From assembly GCA_017550335.1 (NCBI GenBank), contig JAFZPM010000047.1:1-64000 (forward strand): 64,000 bases of DNA, in the 5' to 3' direction. The position numbers were made by a program, and so were the translations under genes. The notes beneath the pieces were generated by a model, which searched no databases, was not told where the DNA came from, and was given only the letters and a program-made list of their open reading frames with translations. Every line of letters begins with the position of its first letter. Positions within the stretch are counted from its first letter, which is position 1. Source of the stretch: Paludibacteraceae bacterium (GTDB taxonomy: Bacteria > Bacteroidota > Bacteroidia > Bacteroidales > Paludibacteraceae). Below, piece by piece: positions 45,318-53,337 of the stretch.

Positions 45318-45881
45318 ATGTTTGCACGACACCATCGGCGGTCGATACGATTGAAGAATTATGATTATTCACAATCTGGAATCTATTTCGTGACGATTTG
45401 CACAAAAAATAGGGAACATATATTTTGTAGCATAGAAAACGGGGAGACAATGCTGTCAGAAGAAGGAATTGTCGCCGATAAATGTTGGATGGGGATACCC
45501 ACCCATTTCCCTGATGTTGTGTTACATGAATATGTCATTATGCCTAATCATATCCATGGTATTATTGAAATAAAAAAATCCATGGATGTATTGGATTGGG
45601 ATGTGCGTGACATCGTTGGGGCGAAAAATTTTTCGCCCCAACGACCGCACCCATCATCATTGATGAATGAATCCATACGACCAACGGGGACATCACGTAC
45701 CATTGGATCAATTGTTCGTGGATTCAAAATCGGTGTAACGAAGGGAATCGGTTATTCCCCGTGGCAGCGCAATTATTATGAACATATCATACGTGATTAC
45801 ATGGAATATGTGAGAGTCGCAGAATACATTGTACAAAACCCACTAAAATGGGGAAATGACTGTTTTTATGGAAACGAATGA
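45318..45881 (+). CDS. REP-associated tyrosine transposase (RAYT, Y1-Tnp)
   Basis: A 187-residue HUH-type single-strand transposase of the IS200-like Y1 family, RAYT branch. The HUH motif is HIH at residues 78-80 (MPNHIHGII), and the catalytic tyrosine is Y153 or Y154 in WQRNYYEHIIRD. It starts with ARHHRRSIRLKNYDY, usual for the group. Between the two motifs residues ~99-109 (GAKNFSP) are encoded by a 32 bp perfect palindrome. RAYTs act on palindromic REP elements, so the gene may carry its own target. It looks intact. A near-identical partial copy follows 30 bases downstream. Confidence 0.88.
   Translation: MFARHHRRSIRLKNYDYSQSGIYFVTICTKNREHIFCSIENGETMLSEEGIVADKCWMGIPTHFPDVVLHEYVIMPNHIHGIIEIKKSMDVLDWDVRDIVGAKNFSPQRPHPSSLMNESIRPTGTSRTIGSIVRGFKIGVTKGIGYSPWQRNYYEHIIRDYMEYVRVAEYIVQNPLKWGNDCFYGNE
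45613..45644. repeat. 32 bp perfect palindrome inside the RAYT gene
   Basis: Left arm TCGTTGGGGCGAAAAA, right arm its exact complement TTTTTCGCCCCAACGA, no spacer. It encodes part of V-G-A-K-N-F-S-P-Q-R. It is a strong REP-like candidate. Confidence 0.85.
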
Positions 45882-46178
45882 TGTTTTATCGCAACAATCT
45901 TCATAGCAAATTATTTCGTGACGATTTGCACAAAAAATAGGGAACATATATTTTGTAGCATAGAAAACGGGGAGACAATGCTATCAGAAGAAGGAATTGT
46001 CGCCGATAAATGTTGGATGGAGATACCCACCCATTTCCCTGATGTTGTGTTACATGAATATGTCATTATGCCTAATCATATCCATGGTATTATTGAAATA
46101 AAAAAATCCATGGATGTATTGGATAGGGATGTGCGTGACATCGTGGATATCCATAACAATGTGGATGCGTATGACAAC

Positions 46179-46206
46179 GTAGGGGCGAAAAATTTTTCGC
46201 CCCTAC
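46179..46206. repeat. 28 bp palindrome in the RAYT remnant
   Basis: GTAGGGGCGAAAAA and TTTTTCGCCCCTAC are exact complements. The inner 22 bp core is identical to that in the intact gene, but the outer arms differ (GTA/TAC instead of TCGTT/AACGA). Both stay complementary, so compensatory change is visible. Confidence 0.8.
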
Positions 46207-46268
46207 CACACCCGCCATCGTCCCAACCACACCCGCCATCGTCCCTACCACACCCGCCATCGCCCCTA
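46206..46268 (+). repeat. Three 21 bp tandem repeats
   Basis: Units starting at 46206, 46227 and 46248 read CCACACCCGCCATCGTCC plus three variable bases, keeping frame and encoding PHPPSSQ-like heptads. They lie directly after the palindrome. Confidence 0.75.
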
Positions 46269-46341
46269 CCACAAATATCACCGTCTGACAATCATGTGGT
46301 CAAAACATAATCGTTAAATATAATTTTAGAAATAGATTGTA

Positions 46342-46372
46342 TTTGATAAAATAGACAATTTCGCTAATTTTG
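46342..46372 (+). promoter_or_regulatory. Promoter of the repeat-protein gene
   Basis: TTTG (46342-46345) and TAATTTTG (46365-46372) are 19 bases apart, an excellent match to the phylum's promoter. Confidence 0.7.
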
Positions 46373-46378
46373 CACCCT

Positions 46379-46430
46379 CATTCGGACGAATGGGTTTCGG
46401 CGATGGTGTGGGGCCTGCCGATTGCCGAAA
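46379..46430 (+). promoter_or_regulatory. Structured leader with two hairpins
   Basis: CATTCG/CGAATG (46379-46384, 46387-46392) and TTTCGGC/GCCGAAA (46395-46401, 46424-46430) would fold at the very 5' end of the transcript. A-rich sequence follows up to the start codon. Confidence 0.4.
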
Positions 46431-46464
46431 AATAAAGAGAAGACCTAATTTATTACAACGTGTT

Positions 46465-47796
46465 ATGGTAAGAAAACTACTCGCAATTCTATTTTTCCAA
46501 TGTATATTGTGTACTGCATTTGCAACTAATTATTTGACTTTTACGGCTGAAGAGGATGGTTCTCAGTTCGGAATTATAAGGCGTGGAGAAGCTAATCCCG
46601 ACATACAATATTCCTTGGATGATGGAGAGTCTTGGACTGATTTGGCAAGAGATGAGATCACATTGGAGAAGAAAGGCGACAAGGCCTTAATCAGAGGAAA
46701 CAATCCTACTGGATTCAGTTCATATCCTGATTATTCGTATTTCATGATGACAGGGAAAATAGCGGCCAGTGGTAGTGTAATGAGTCTTATCGATGGTAAG
46801 GGCGAAACTACTACAATCCCCAGTACATATTGTTTTTATGGTTTATTCTATGAATGTGCCAGCCTCACTCAAGCACCTGAATTGCCAGCAACAGCGATGA
46901 CATTAGAGTGCTATGCTAGTATGTTCGAAAGATGCACAGGTCTGACAGAAGCACCAGAGTTGCCAGCCACGACATTAGAATATGCTTGTTATGAGAAAAT
47001 GTTTTTAGACTGCACCAGTCTGACTCAAGCACCAAAGTTGCCAGCTACGACGATGAAAGAATATTGTTATTTTTGCATGTTCTGTAACTGCACTAGTCTG
47101 ACTCAAGCGCCAGAGTTGCCTGCTACGACGATGGATGTCTGTTGTTATAAATCCATGTTCTGTAACTGCACAAGTCTGACTCAAGCACCAAAGTTACCAG
47201 CCACAACAATGGATGACCATTGTTATTATTATATGTTCTGGGGATGCACAAGTCTGACAAAAGCGCCAGAGTTGCCAGCCACAACATTAGCATATGGTTG
47301 TTATGAGAATATGTTTTTAGACTGCACCAGTTTGACACAAGCTCCGGAATTGATTGCCACAGAGTTAGTTGACCATTGTTATTATTATATGTTCAGCGGA
47401 TGTACGAATTTGTCAAAAATCAAAGTGAGGTTTGTTGAGTGGGAAACATTTTCTACCTTAGCATGGGTTGCAAACGTAGCTTCCACAGGTACATTCTACT
47501 GTTTGGAAGAACTTCCTATTGAATATGGTGCGAGTGAAATTCCAATTGGTTGGAATGTTAAACATGTCTGGGATGATGATGCAGTAGAAGACATTGCCAA
47601 TGCGAACACCCGTGTATGGACGGATGGTCTTAACCTCTATGTGCGCTATGCGGGAGACGTGGAGGTCTATGGCCTGAATGGCAAACAAATATACAAGGGA
47701 CATGGCGATGTGGACTCTCCAATGTGCCTCTCCATGCCTGCTCATGGGGTCTATGTTGTGAAGATGGGAGGGAAAGTCTCGAAGGTGGAGCTGTAG
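46465..47796 (+). CDS. Secreted protein with eight 26-residue Cys-containing repeats
   Basis: A 443-residue secreted protein. A signal peptide (MVRKLLAILFFQCILCTAFA) is followed by a beta-rich domain (~25-130). Then come eight tandem repeats of 26 residues (78 bp) with consensus CTSLTQAPELPATT(M/L)xxxCY..MF. The C-terminal ~75 residues resemble a T9SS-type sorting tail (RVWTDGLNLYVRYAGDVEVYG, ending GVYVVKMGGKVSKVEL). Repeats of this type occur in Bacteroidetes BspA-like surface proteins. The high DNA identity between units invites recombination. Start at 46465, since an upstream ATG at 46390 lies in the structured leader. Confidence 0.75.
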   Translation: MVRKLLAILFFQCILCTAFATNYLTFTAEEDGSQFGIIRRGEANPDIQYSLDDGESWTDLARDEITLEKKGDKALIRGNNPTGFSSYPDYSYFMMTGKIAASGSVMSLIDGKGETTTIPSTYCFYGLFYECASLTQAPELPATAMTLECYASMFERCTGLTEAPELPATTLEYACYEKMFLDCTSLTQAPKLPATTMKEYCYFCMFCNCTSLTQAPELPATTMDVCCYKSMFCNCTSLTQAPKLPATTMDDHCYYYMFWGCTSLTKAPELPATTLAYGCYENMFLDCTSLTQAPELIATELVDHCYYYMFSGCTNLSKIKVRFVEWETFSTLAWVANVASTGTFYCLEELPIEYGASEIPIGWNVKHVWDDDAVEDIANANTRVWTDGLNLYVRYAGDVEVYGLNGKQIYKGHGDVDSPMCLSMPAHGVYVVKMGGKVSKVEL

Positions 47797-47882
47797 CGTT
47801 CGTGGCTCGATTAGCCCACTTCAACGGGTAGTGACGACTAGAATTAACATTTCTCCCTTCTGTATTCGAAAAACGTCCTACA

Positions 47883-47918
47883 TGTACCACGTTATGGTAC
47901 AACGGTCTCCTACTTTTG
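47883..47918 (+). promoter_or_regulatory. Inverted repeat plus -7 box
   Basis: TGTACCA (47883-47889) and TGGTACA (47895-47901) are exact complements around five bases. TACTTTTG (47911-47918) fits TAnnTTTG. The repeat lies where a -33 box should be, so it may be an operator. Confidence 0.45.
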
Positions 47919-47942
47919 CTGTGAATTTAATTGCAAAATGGT

Positions 47943-48497
47943 ATGGAGATTAAAGTGAAGATTAATTTCGCAGAGAAAAGGAAGACGTTCATCCTTTTAT
48001 GGAATCCGGAGATTTCGAGTTTTAAGATGTCTGACTATCAGGGTCTTTTGGACTCTCGGTGGGAAGAGTTGAATTGGTCTGTCTGGGATTATCGGCAGGC
48101 GCAAGAGGACGACCGCTTCTTTATGGTGCGTTGCGGCGAAGGGAATACGGGCATCTGCATGAGTGGCACTTTCTGCTCCAAACCTTACTACGGTGAGGAT
48201 TGGTCGGGAAAGGGACGTGATGTGCACTACATGGATCTGGAGCGCGATGTGGTTATCCATCCCGACTATTGCCCGATTCTTACGACTGCCGAATTGCAGG
48301 CTGCCATCCCGGACTTCGATTGGACGGGTGGACATTCGGGCAGGCTCCTTGATGAGGAATCCGCAAAGAAGTTGGAACAGCTTTGGCAAGAGTTCTTGAA
48401 GAAGAACGAGGAGATGTTCCTTGTGCGTGCCGTGCGTTATGGCTCTGACGATGAGGATTCCGACTCGGATGAGGAGGATGAAGAGGAGGATGATTGA
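47943..48497 (+). CDS. Cytoplasmic protein with a long acidic tail, unknown
   Basis: A 184-residue protein without signal or membrane segments. It is rich in Trp and charged residues (ELNWSVWDYRQAQEDDRFFMVRC), with a conserved-looking FDWTGGHSGRLL segment at ~123-134. The last 20 residues are almost all Asp/Glu/Ser. I do not recognise the family. The TTG at 47931 is less likely than the ATG at 47943. It converges on a minus-strand gene and ends within a hairpin. Confidence 0.6.
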   Translation: MEIKVKINFAEKRKTFILLWNPEISSFKMSDYQGLLDSRWEELNWSVWDYRQAQEDDRFFMVRCGEGNTGICMSGTFCSKPYYGEDWSGKGRDVHYMDLERDVVIHPDYCPILTTAELQAAIPDFDWTGGHSGRLLDEESAKKLEQLWQEFLKKNEEMFLVRAVRYGSDDEDSDSDEEDEEEDD

Positions 48498-48512
48498 TCG
48501 TTCAATCATCCT
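48487..48512. terminator. Bidirectional hairpin between convergent genes
   Basis: AGGATGATTG and CAATCATCCT form a perfect 10 bp stem with a six-base loop, overlapping the stop of the acidic-tail gene. The U-tract is weak. Confidence 0.5.
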
Positions 48513-48523
48513 GTCTCCTTCGT

Positions 48524-49369
48524 TTATTTAGCTTGTGTGGGTGGGAAAAGGTCCTCGTATTCGATTTCAAAAAATGGATACTCGAATACCCTTTTCCCCT
48601 CTTTGCTGTCTATGCGGTCAACAAAGACTAAATATGATTTCTCCATTCGCTCCATTGATATATTGAATTGCGATAGTGATCCTTTTTCCAAACAAAAGGA
48701 TCTGAAGCAAAGCCAGTTAGGATTGTAATAAAAAGGCCTTAATTCGAAACACTCGGTGTCGACCTTTTCCCCGTTGAAAGTCGCAGTGACACGGATTGGC
48801 CGATTCAAGTCGAGGGGCGCTCCTGATCGAACGACTCTTTTTGTGAAGTCTCTGATATAGTAGACGATATTTAAATGCCTGGGTGATAATTCACGCTTGT
48901 CGATTTTCCTCCATTCATGTATGATGGATACGGACTGTGGATTCCCCTTCTTATCGACTCCTGTGAATGTGAGGATGCTGGGATTCCTCGGGAAACTATA
49001 TGATTGGTAGACATTGTTTTGCGCATCCTGTATCCTTATTTTGACGGTGTCCGCACCTGCGTCAGGGGCGAGGAATAGGCTTTGTATCTCAAAAACATCA
49101 TTGCCCATGTATGTGCTTGTACGTTTTTTCCCTATCGAGTCTATCCTGCCATTTTCCACCTGTATGTATCGCATGTTCGAAGCCTTGGATTTCTGCAATG
49201 ACATGAACCCGATTCTAGACGGGTTGATCACCGCTATGTTATGAGCGTCCGGAATGGAGACTTCGAATTTCGCTATGGAGTCCGACTTCGCTTGGGCCTG
49301 TGCTATGACGTTCGTCGTAAGGCTCAGCAATCCGATGAAGAACAATTTGAAGACTGATGTCCGATTCAT
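48524..49369 (-). CDS. Secreted protein, unknown
   Basis: A 281-residue protein with a signal peptide (FKLFFIGLLSLTTNVIAQA). The mature part is beta-rich with no known motif that I recognise. An internal segment reads like an Ig- or jelly-roll-type fold (IRVTATFNGEKVDTECFELRP). The C-terminus EYEDLFPPTQAK is polar, with no sorting domain. The gene follows the phosphatase gene by 45 bases on the same strand and could share its transcript. Probably periplasmic. Confidence 0.6.
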   Translation of the reverse strand: MNRTSVFKLFFIGLLSLTTNVIAQAQAKSDSIAKFEVSIPDAHNIAVINPSRIGFMSLQKSKASNMRYIQVENGRIDSIGKKRTSTYMGNDVFEIQSLFLAPDAGADTVKIRIQDAQNNVYQSYSFPRNPSILTFTGVDKKGNPQSVSIIHEWRKIDKRELSPRHLNIVYYIRDFTKRVVRSGAPLDLNRPIRVTATFNGEKVDTECFELRPFYYNPNWLCFRSFCLEKGSLSQFNISMERMEKSYLVFVDRIDSKEGKRVFEYPFFEIEYEDLFPPTQAK

Positions 49370-49414
49370 AACGTTGGGTGTATAAAATGTTCCTATTTAT
49401 TATATTATAAGATT

Positions 49415-50008
49415 CTATTTCTTCTGGTCATTAAGACGTGCGGCGGATTTGCGGATGAATCGGGGAATGTTCGACCAGATAGAGTGGTAGTTATATCCTC
49501 CGTTCTTCATTTCCTCTATCGCTTCGTCCGGTGTCCATCCTTGTCGTAGGATGCGGTACATGGCGCACATGGTCCCTGTCCGGTCCGCTCCGTGCTGGCA
49601 ATGCACCAAGACGGGAGCGTTGTTCGGGTCGTCCACGATCGAGAGGAACTCTTTGACATACTCGTCCTTCATGTGGGCGGTGAATATATCGATGCGCTTC
49701 GCTTGCAGTGGCAGGTCGCCTATCTCGTCCAAGTCGGAATGCCTGTCGCGCAGGTTGACGACCGTCTTTATTCCCATCGCCGCGAGGTTCGCCATTCCCT
49801 CGCTTGTAGGCTGGGCGCTGCGGTAGAGCCTGTCCGAGACTTTGTGCAGGTTCGGTACGCCAGCCAGGGTTATGGGTTCCGCCCACTTGGATGGACGAGT
49901 CGCTGCCACGGTCTGTACGGAATCGTTCTTTCCGACGGCATGCACAGAGACGATGGCTATTCCGGTTATGGCGGCACAGATGATTAACGTCCTGATGATC
50001 CGTTTCAT
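49415..50008 (-). CDS. Dual-specificity-type protein phosphatase, exported
   Basis: A 197-residue protein with an N-terminal hydrophobic segment (RTLIICAAITGIAIVSVHAVG) that anchors or exports it. The phosphatase loop VHCQHGADRTGTM (HCx5R) is intact, and the general acid may be the Asp in VNLRDRHSDLDEIG. It belongs to the DSP/tyrosine-phosphatase-like group related to DUF442/Siw14 proteins. A periplasmic location would point to phosphoinositol or sugar phosphates as well as proteins; this is inference. I use the ATG at 50008, because an earlier in-frame start adds only seven residues. Confidence 0.82.
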   Translation of the reverse strand: MKRIIRTLIICAAITGIAIVSVHAVGKNDSVQTVAATRPSKWAEPITLAGVPNLHKVSDRLYRSAQPTSEGMANLAAMGIKTVVNLRDRHSDLDEIGDLPLQAKRIDIFTAHMKDEYVKEFLSIVDDPNNAPVLVHCQHGADRTGTMCAMYRILRQGWTPDEAIEEMKNGGYNYHSIWSNIPRFIRKSAARLNDQKK

Positions 50009-50409
50009 GTGATCTTTATGATTTCCCATTAATCCTTATGAGTTTTTAATGTGTTCCTTGCTTATATAAGAGGTTAGAGTGATCATGAACATGCCTCTGA
50101 TGGAATCCGTCGAGTGGGGGCTTCCGCATCTCATGACAACCTTTGTTTTATGCGAATTTAATGAATATGCGTGAATTTCATCGTTGTTTCGCTATTTTTT
50201 CGTTGAAAAATTTTGCAGTTTCAAAAAATAAAGCTATATTTATATAAAGCGTTTGATAAACGTGATAGATGAGAAGCAGATGTAAGATGTATATTAGATG
50301 GTTGTATTTAAGATGTATGTATGAAAAAGGGTGTTGATGAGTAACGGCAGAGGATGACAAATTTGTAAGGTATGTGTAATTCCTAAAGATTGTGAAAGGA
50401 GATTGGCTT
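50009..50409. other. Divergent intergenic region
   Basis: About 400 bases between the phosphatase and the GLUG lipoprotein. The minus strand reads TAAATTCG at 50153-50160, inside the 14-mer ATGCGAATTTAATG that also occurs at 21591-21604. A-T rich sequence follows. Ahead of the lipoprotein start is GTGAAAGGAGATTGG, with a Shine-Dalgarno-like GGAG. No gene is supported. Confidence 0.4.
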
Positions 50410-51645
50410 ATGAAAACGAATAGATTTATACTTCCTATATTGATGTTGGGTGTTGTTGCATCTTTCTTTTCCTGTAAGGATGACAACGATAATGCTCTCG
50501 GGGAGGGCATGGGTAAAAGAAATAGCGATGTTCCTCAAGAGGTGTTCTATCATTGCAAGATCACGAATGCGGAGGAGTTGTTCTCTTTCGCTGAGCGAGT
50601 GAACAAAGGAGAGCGTAGCCTGAACGCGAGGTTGATGAACGACATCGACATCTCGTACAGGGATTGGACGCCGATCGCACGTATGGTGGAATCCCAAAGC
50701 GCTACTGAGCGTGCCGCTTCCGCATACAACGGTGTGTTCAACGGCAATGGACATAAGATCATCGGTCTGCGTCTGGCGGGCGAGAACAACGATGGCGTCG
50801 CGTTTGTGGGACTTTTGGGTACCTCTGGGGTTATCGAGAACGTGATATTCTCCCATCTGGACATAGATGCGGGGAAGGGTATCGCCGCAGTCTGCGCCTA
50901 TTCGCAAGGCGAGTTGTTCGGATGCACCGCACTCTCGGGCGAGGTGACCGGTTCAAGCGATGTGGCTGGCATCTGTGCCTACAATTATGGCCTGATCAAG
51001 AAATGCTATAACCAAGCGACAATCCGAGGCGAAGTGGCCTCCGCTGGTATCTGCACATATAACAAGATGGGCGTTCTTACCGAATGCGAGAACTCCGGCG
51101 AGGTGGTGGGCGTATCCAACGCTCCCGCAGGTGGTGTCGTTTGCGTGAACGAACAACTGATCATCAACTGTATGAACCATGGCAAGGTGAGAAGCGGATT
51201 CCCGGATGAGGGTCTGGGTGGCATCTGCGCCCAAAACCGCTCACTCGTCTATAACTGTCTCAACGACGGGGAGGTAGAAGGCGGAATCAGCGCTGTGGGT
51301 GGTATCTGCGGCAAGCTGATCGGTAGCAATAAGGCGGAACTGCTCAACTGCATCTCCACCGGACCGGTTAAGCCTGTCAAGAAGGAGTATGTGGGCGCCA
51401 TCTGTGGATGGTCCACCGGCAACTGCAAGGTGACGGACTGCTACTATGGACCTGAGAGATCCCAATTGTCCGACGAGTTGGGTGGACAACCTGCCAACTA
51501 CGCCACCATGTGTTCCACCATCCGCAACTACTTGAACAAGCAAGTGGAGGAAGTGGGCGAGGTGAGGGTGCATACCTTGTTCGGCAACTGCTCCGTCTCG
51601 ATGATGCCTTGGAAAACGGTGGATAAGACAATCAGATTCTGGTGA
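50410..51645 (+). CDS. Lipoprotein with GLUG-like beta-helix repeats
   Basis: A 411-residue predicted lipoprotein. The signal peptide ends at a lipobox-like ASFFSC (Cys ~23), followed by acidic DDNDNA. Residues ~70-120 include NDIDISYRDWTPIA and FNGNGHKIIGLRL, typical of the GLUG-repeat lead-in. From ~130 to 360 runs a set of GLUG-type turns (GICAYNYGLIKKCYNQATI, GGICAQNRSLVYNCLNDG) that should form a right-handed beta-helix. Such proteins are surface adhesins or enzymes' binding modules. The gene precedes pgeF by 15 bases and may share its transcript. Confidence 0.72.
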   Translation: MKTNRFILPILMLGVVASFFSCKDDNDNALGEGMGKRNSDVPQEVFYHCKITNAEELFSFAERVNKGERSLNARLMNDIDISYRDWTPIARMVESQSATERAASAYNGVFNGNGHKIIGLRLAGENNDGVAFVGLLGTSGVIENVIFSHLDIDAGKGIAAVCAYSQGELFGCTALSGEVTGSSDVAGICAYNYGLIKKCYNQATIRGEVASAGICTYNKMGVLTECENSGEVVGVSNAPAGGVVCVNEQLIINCMNHGKVRSGFPDEGLGGICAQNRSLVYNCLNDGEVEGGISAVGGICGKLIGSNKAELLNCISTGPVKPVKKEYVGAICGWSTGNCKVTDCYYGPERSQLSDELGGQPANYATMCSTIRNYLNKQVEEVGEVRVHTLFGNCSVSMMPWKTVDKTIRFW

Positions 51646-51660
51646 TCGTAGGAGGACTGG

Positions 51661-52434
51661 ATGATAGCTGACCGCAGGAAAAATGACGATGTGACCACCT
51701 TCTTCACGGATCGTGAGGGAGGTGTGAGCGAAGGGTCCTTCTCTTCATTCAATCTGGGGCTCTTCTCGGGCGACGAACGCTCCCGTGTGGAAAGGAACCG
51801 AGCCCTGCTTTGCGGGAGTCTGGACATCCCTCCTGAGAATCTGTTCGTGCCGAACGAAGTGCATGGCAACCGGGTGATGGTGATAGACCACGGATCCCCG
51901 CAGGTGCCGATGGCTGAACGTGACGAGTTCTTCAAATGTGACGCTTTGGTCACGACGTGCAGAAATGTTTGTCTGGGTGTGACGGTGGCGGATTGCGTGC
52001 CGGTGCTCTTCTACGATGAGGGGCACCAGGTGATCGCGGCGGCCCATGCGGGTTGGAAGGGCATCGTCTCCGATGTTTTGGGTGAAACGGTGAAATGCAT
52101 GTGCGAAATCTCCTCCGTGGTTCCCTCAGACCTGACCGCTGAGATATGGCCCTCCATATCGGTCCCTCGTTTCGAGGTGGGGGAGGAGGTGGTGGATCGT
52201 TTCCGCTCGCTCTTTTCCGAAAAAGAAATGTCTGGCATACTGGTGCGCGAAGGGTATCCTAAGCCCCATATCAATCTCCGTGGGGCGGTGCGTGCCAGAT
52301 TGCTGGCATTGGGCTTGCGGGACGCTTGTATATGGACGCATCCTGACTGCACCTTCTCAGATCTGCGCTATTTCTCCGCCAGACGTGACGGATTTGCTTG
52401 TGGACGGATGGTGGCGGGAATCTTATTGAATTAA
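51661..52434 (+). CDS. pgeF: Peptidoglycan editing factor PgeF (YfiH/DUF152)
   Basis: A 257-residue laccase-domain protein of the YfiH family. Its metal/active-site residues show in NEVHGNRV, VADCVPVLF and AAHAGWKGIV, the family signature. A conserved cysteine and histidine follow near the C-terminus (WTHPDCTFSD). In E. coli YfiH removes mis-incorporated amino acids from peptidoglycan precursors; other members act as purine nucleoside phosphorylases. The start at 51661 lies 15 bases after the lipoprotein gene. Confidence 0.9.
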   Translation: MIADRRKNDDVTTFFTDREGGVSEGSFSSFNLGLFSGDERSRVERNRALLCGSLDIPPENLFVPNEVHGNRVMVIDHGSPQVPMAERDEFFKCDALVTTCRNVCLGVTVADCVPVLFYDEGHQVIAAAHAGWKGIVSDVLGETVKCMCEISSVVPSDLTAEIWPSISVPRFEVGEEVVDRFRSLFSEKEMSGILVREGYPKPHINLRGAVRARLLALGLRDACIWTHPDCTFSDLRYFSARRDGFACGRMVAGILLN

Positions 52435-52460
52435 GAATTTTGAATTAAGAATTTTGAATT
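52429..52460 (+). repeat. AATTAAGAATTTTG repeats
   Basis: Two and a half copies of GAATTAAGAATTTT follow pgeF. They resemble the patch at 38402-38440. Confidence 0.5.
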
Positions 52461-52461
52461 T

Positions 52462-53055
52462 CTAGAAGTTCATGCGTAATGTTAGAGTGTTTGCACCAAT
52501 TCCGAAGTCAAATTTTGGATTGAACCCTGTGGGTTGTGAAGCGTGTCGCTCCGCAAGTCGTCTGCATCCTGATTGACCTTTAGCCATGTTTACTATGCCT
52601 GTTGCCATGAGTGCGGTGCTTGTCAAACGCAGTCCACCGGAAACCACAAAAAAAGGAATCTCTCTACTACCGATGCCTGCGATGGTGGTCCCTGTGCTCA
52701 ACGTCCTGCATATGATTCCACAAACTAGAAGGTGCTTGCCTTTCTGTCTCTTGTCTTTATACATGCTAAATTCGTTCCAATCTCTCCCCATGATGGATTG
52801 TGCATAGTCTGTAGGGATTTCCTTGTCCCCTGAAACCAAGCCAGACGGGGAATCCTTGTCGTATCTGAGTGAGGAAAGCATAACTGCTGGTGATGGATTT
52901 CCGGAGGTGTTTTGTTGAATTGTAGGTTTCACCCTGAATACATCTTTCTCCCCGTTTTGATATTTGATCATGAAAACATCATTCCGCTCCTCGATGAATG
53001 TCGGCCCGTTCAGATTTGTCCATCTTTTGTACTTGATCTCCTCGGAACCAATAAG
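52462..53055 (-). pseudogene. 5'-truncated gene remnant
   Basis: The frame is open from 53055 down to 52462, but it has no start codon until residue ~28. Upstream of the ATG at 52971 the frame still reads EEIKYKRWTNLNGPTF, a well-known motif of Bacteroidetes secreted proteins that normally follows a signal peptide and a first strand. Here it runs into an in-frame stop, so the first ~30-40 codons are lost. The rest keeps VFMIKYQNGEKDVF, a hydrophobic pair (~85-130) and a plausible C-terminus. Translation from the internal ATG would give a 169-residue protein without signal. Confidence 0.6.
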
Positions 53056-53337
53056 TTAAGCCCACGCCTAAGCGCGAGCAATCTTAACCTATCATCTCCA
53101 TTTACTTTAAATCGCCAAATTTTCAGCAAGAAGAATGAAAAGCCAAAATGCTTTTTTGTATGTCTGTTTATACGATATGTACAGGTGTCTATGTCCTTAC
53201 CTTGCACATATCCGATTTTATTGCTTTATATCTATGCAAAAAATAGAAAATCGATTTGAATTGGCAAAAAGGTTGTCTATGGAAAATACTTCGGTTGGTA
53301 TTGAAAATATATGTTTGAATATATGATTGTGACATTG
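53046..53337. other. AT-rich gap between the remnant and the left repeat cassette
   Basis: Nearly 300 bases with no supported gene. A 63-codon plus-strand frame is present but low-complexity. The truncation point of the remnant is close to its left end, consistent with a past rearrangement here. Confidence 0.45.

Larger units (their letters stand above)
45912..46310 (+). pseudogene. Truncated duplicate of the RAYT gene
   Basis: Bases 45912-46144 repeat 45384-45616 with 3 mismatches in 233 bp and no gaps, so the copy is recent. It lacks the first 22 codons. It keeps the HUH region, then diverges: an extra HNNVDAYDNV segment, the palindrome, three 21 bp repeats giving PHPPSS(x), and a stop at 46310. 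The catalytic WQRNYYEH block is missing, so it cannot be an active transposase. An internal ATG could still give a short product. Confidence 0.8.

Noticed and set aside
46206..46268. Tandem repeats considered as a CRISPR array
   Set aside because: Units are directly adjacent with no spacers and are in frame within the RAYT remnant; no cas genes nearby.
53135..53326. 63-codon plus-strand frame before the left cassette
   Set aside because: Low-complexity, no promoter, no recognisable motif.
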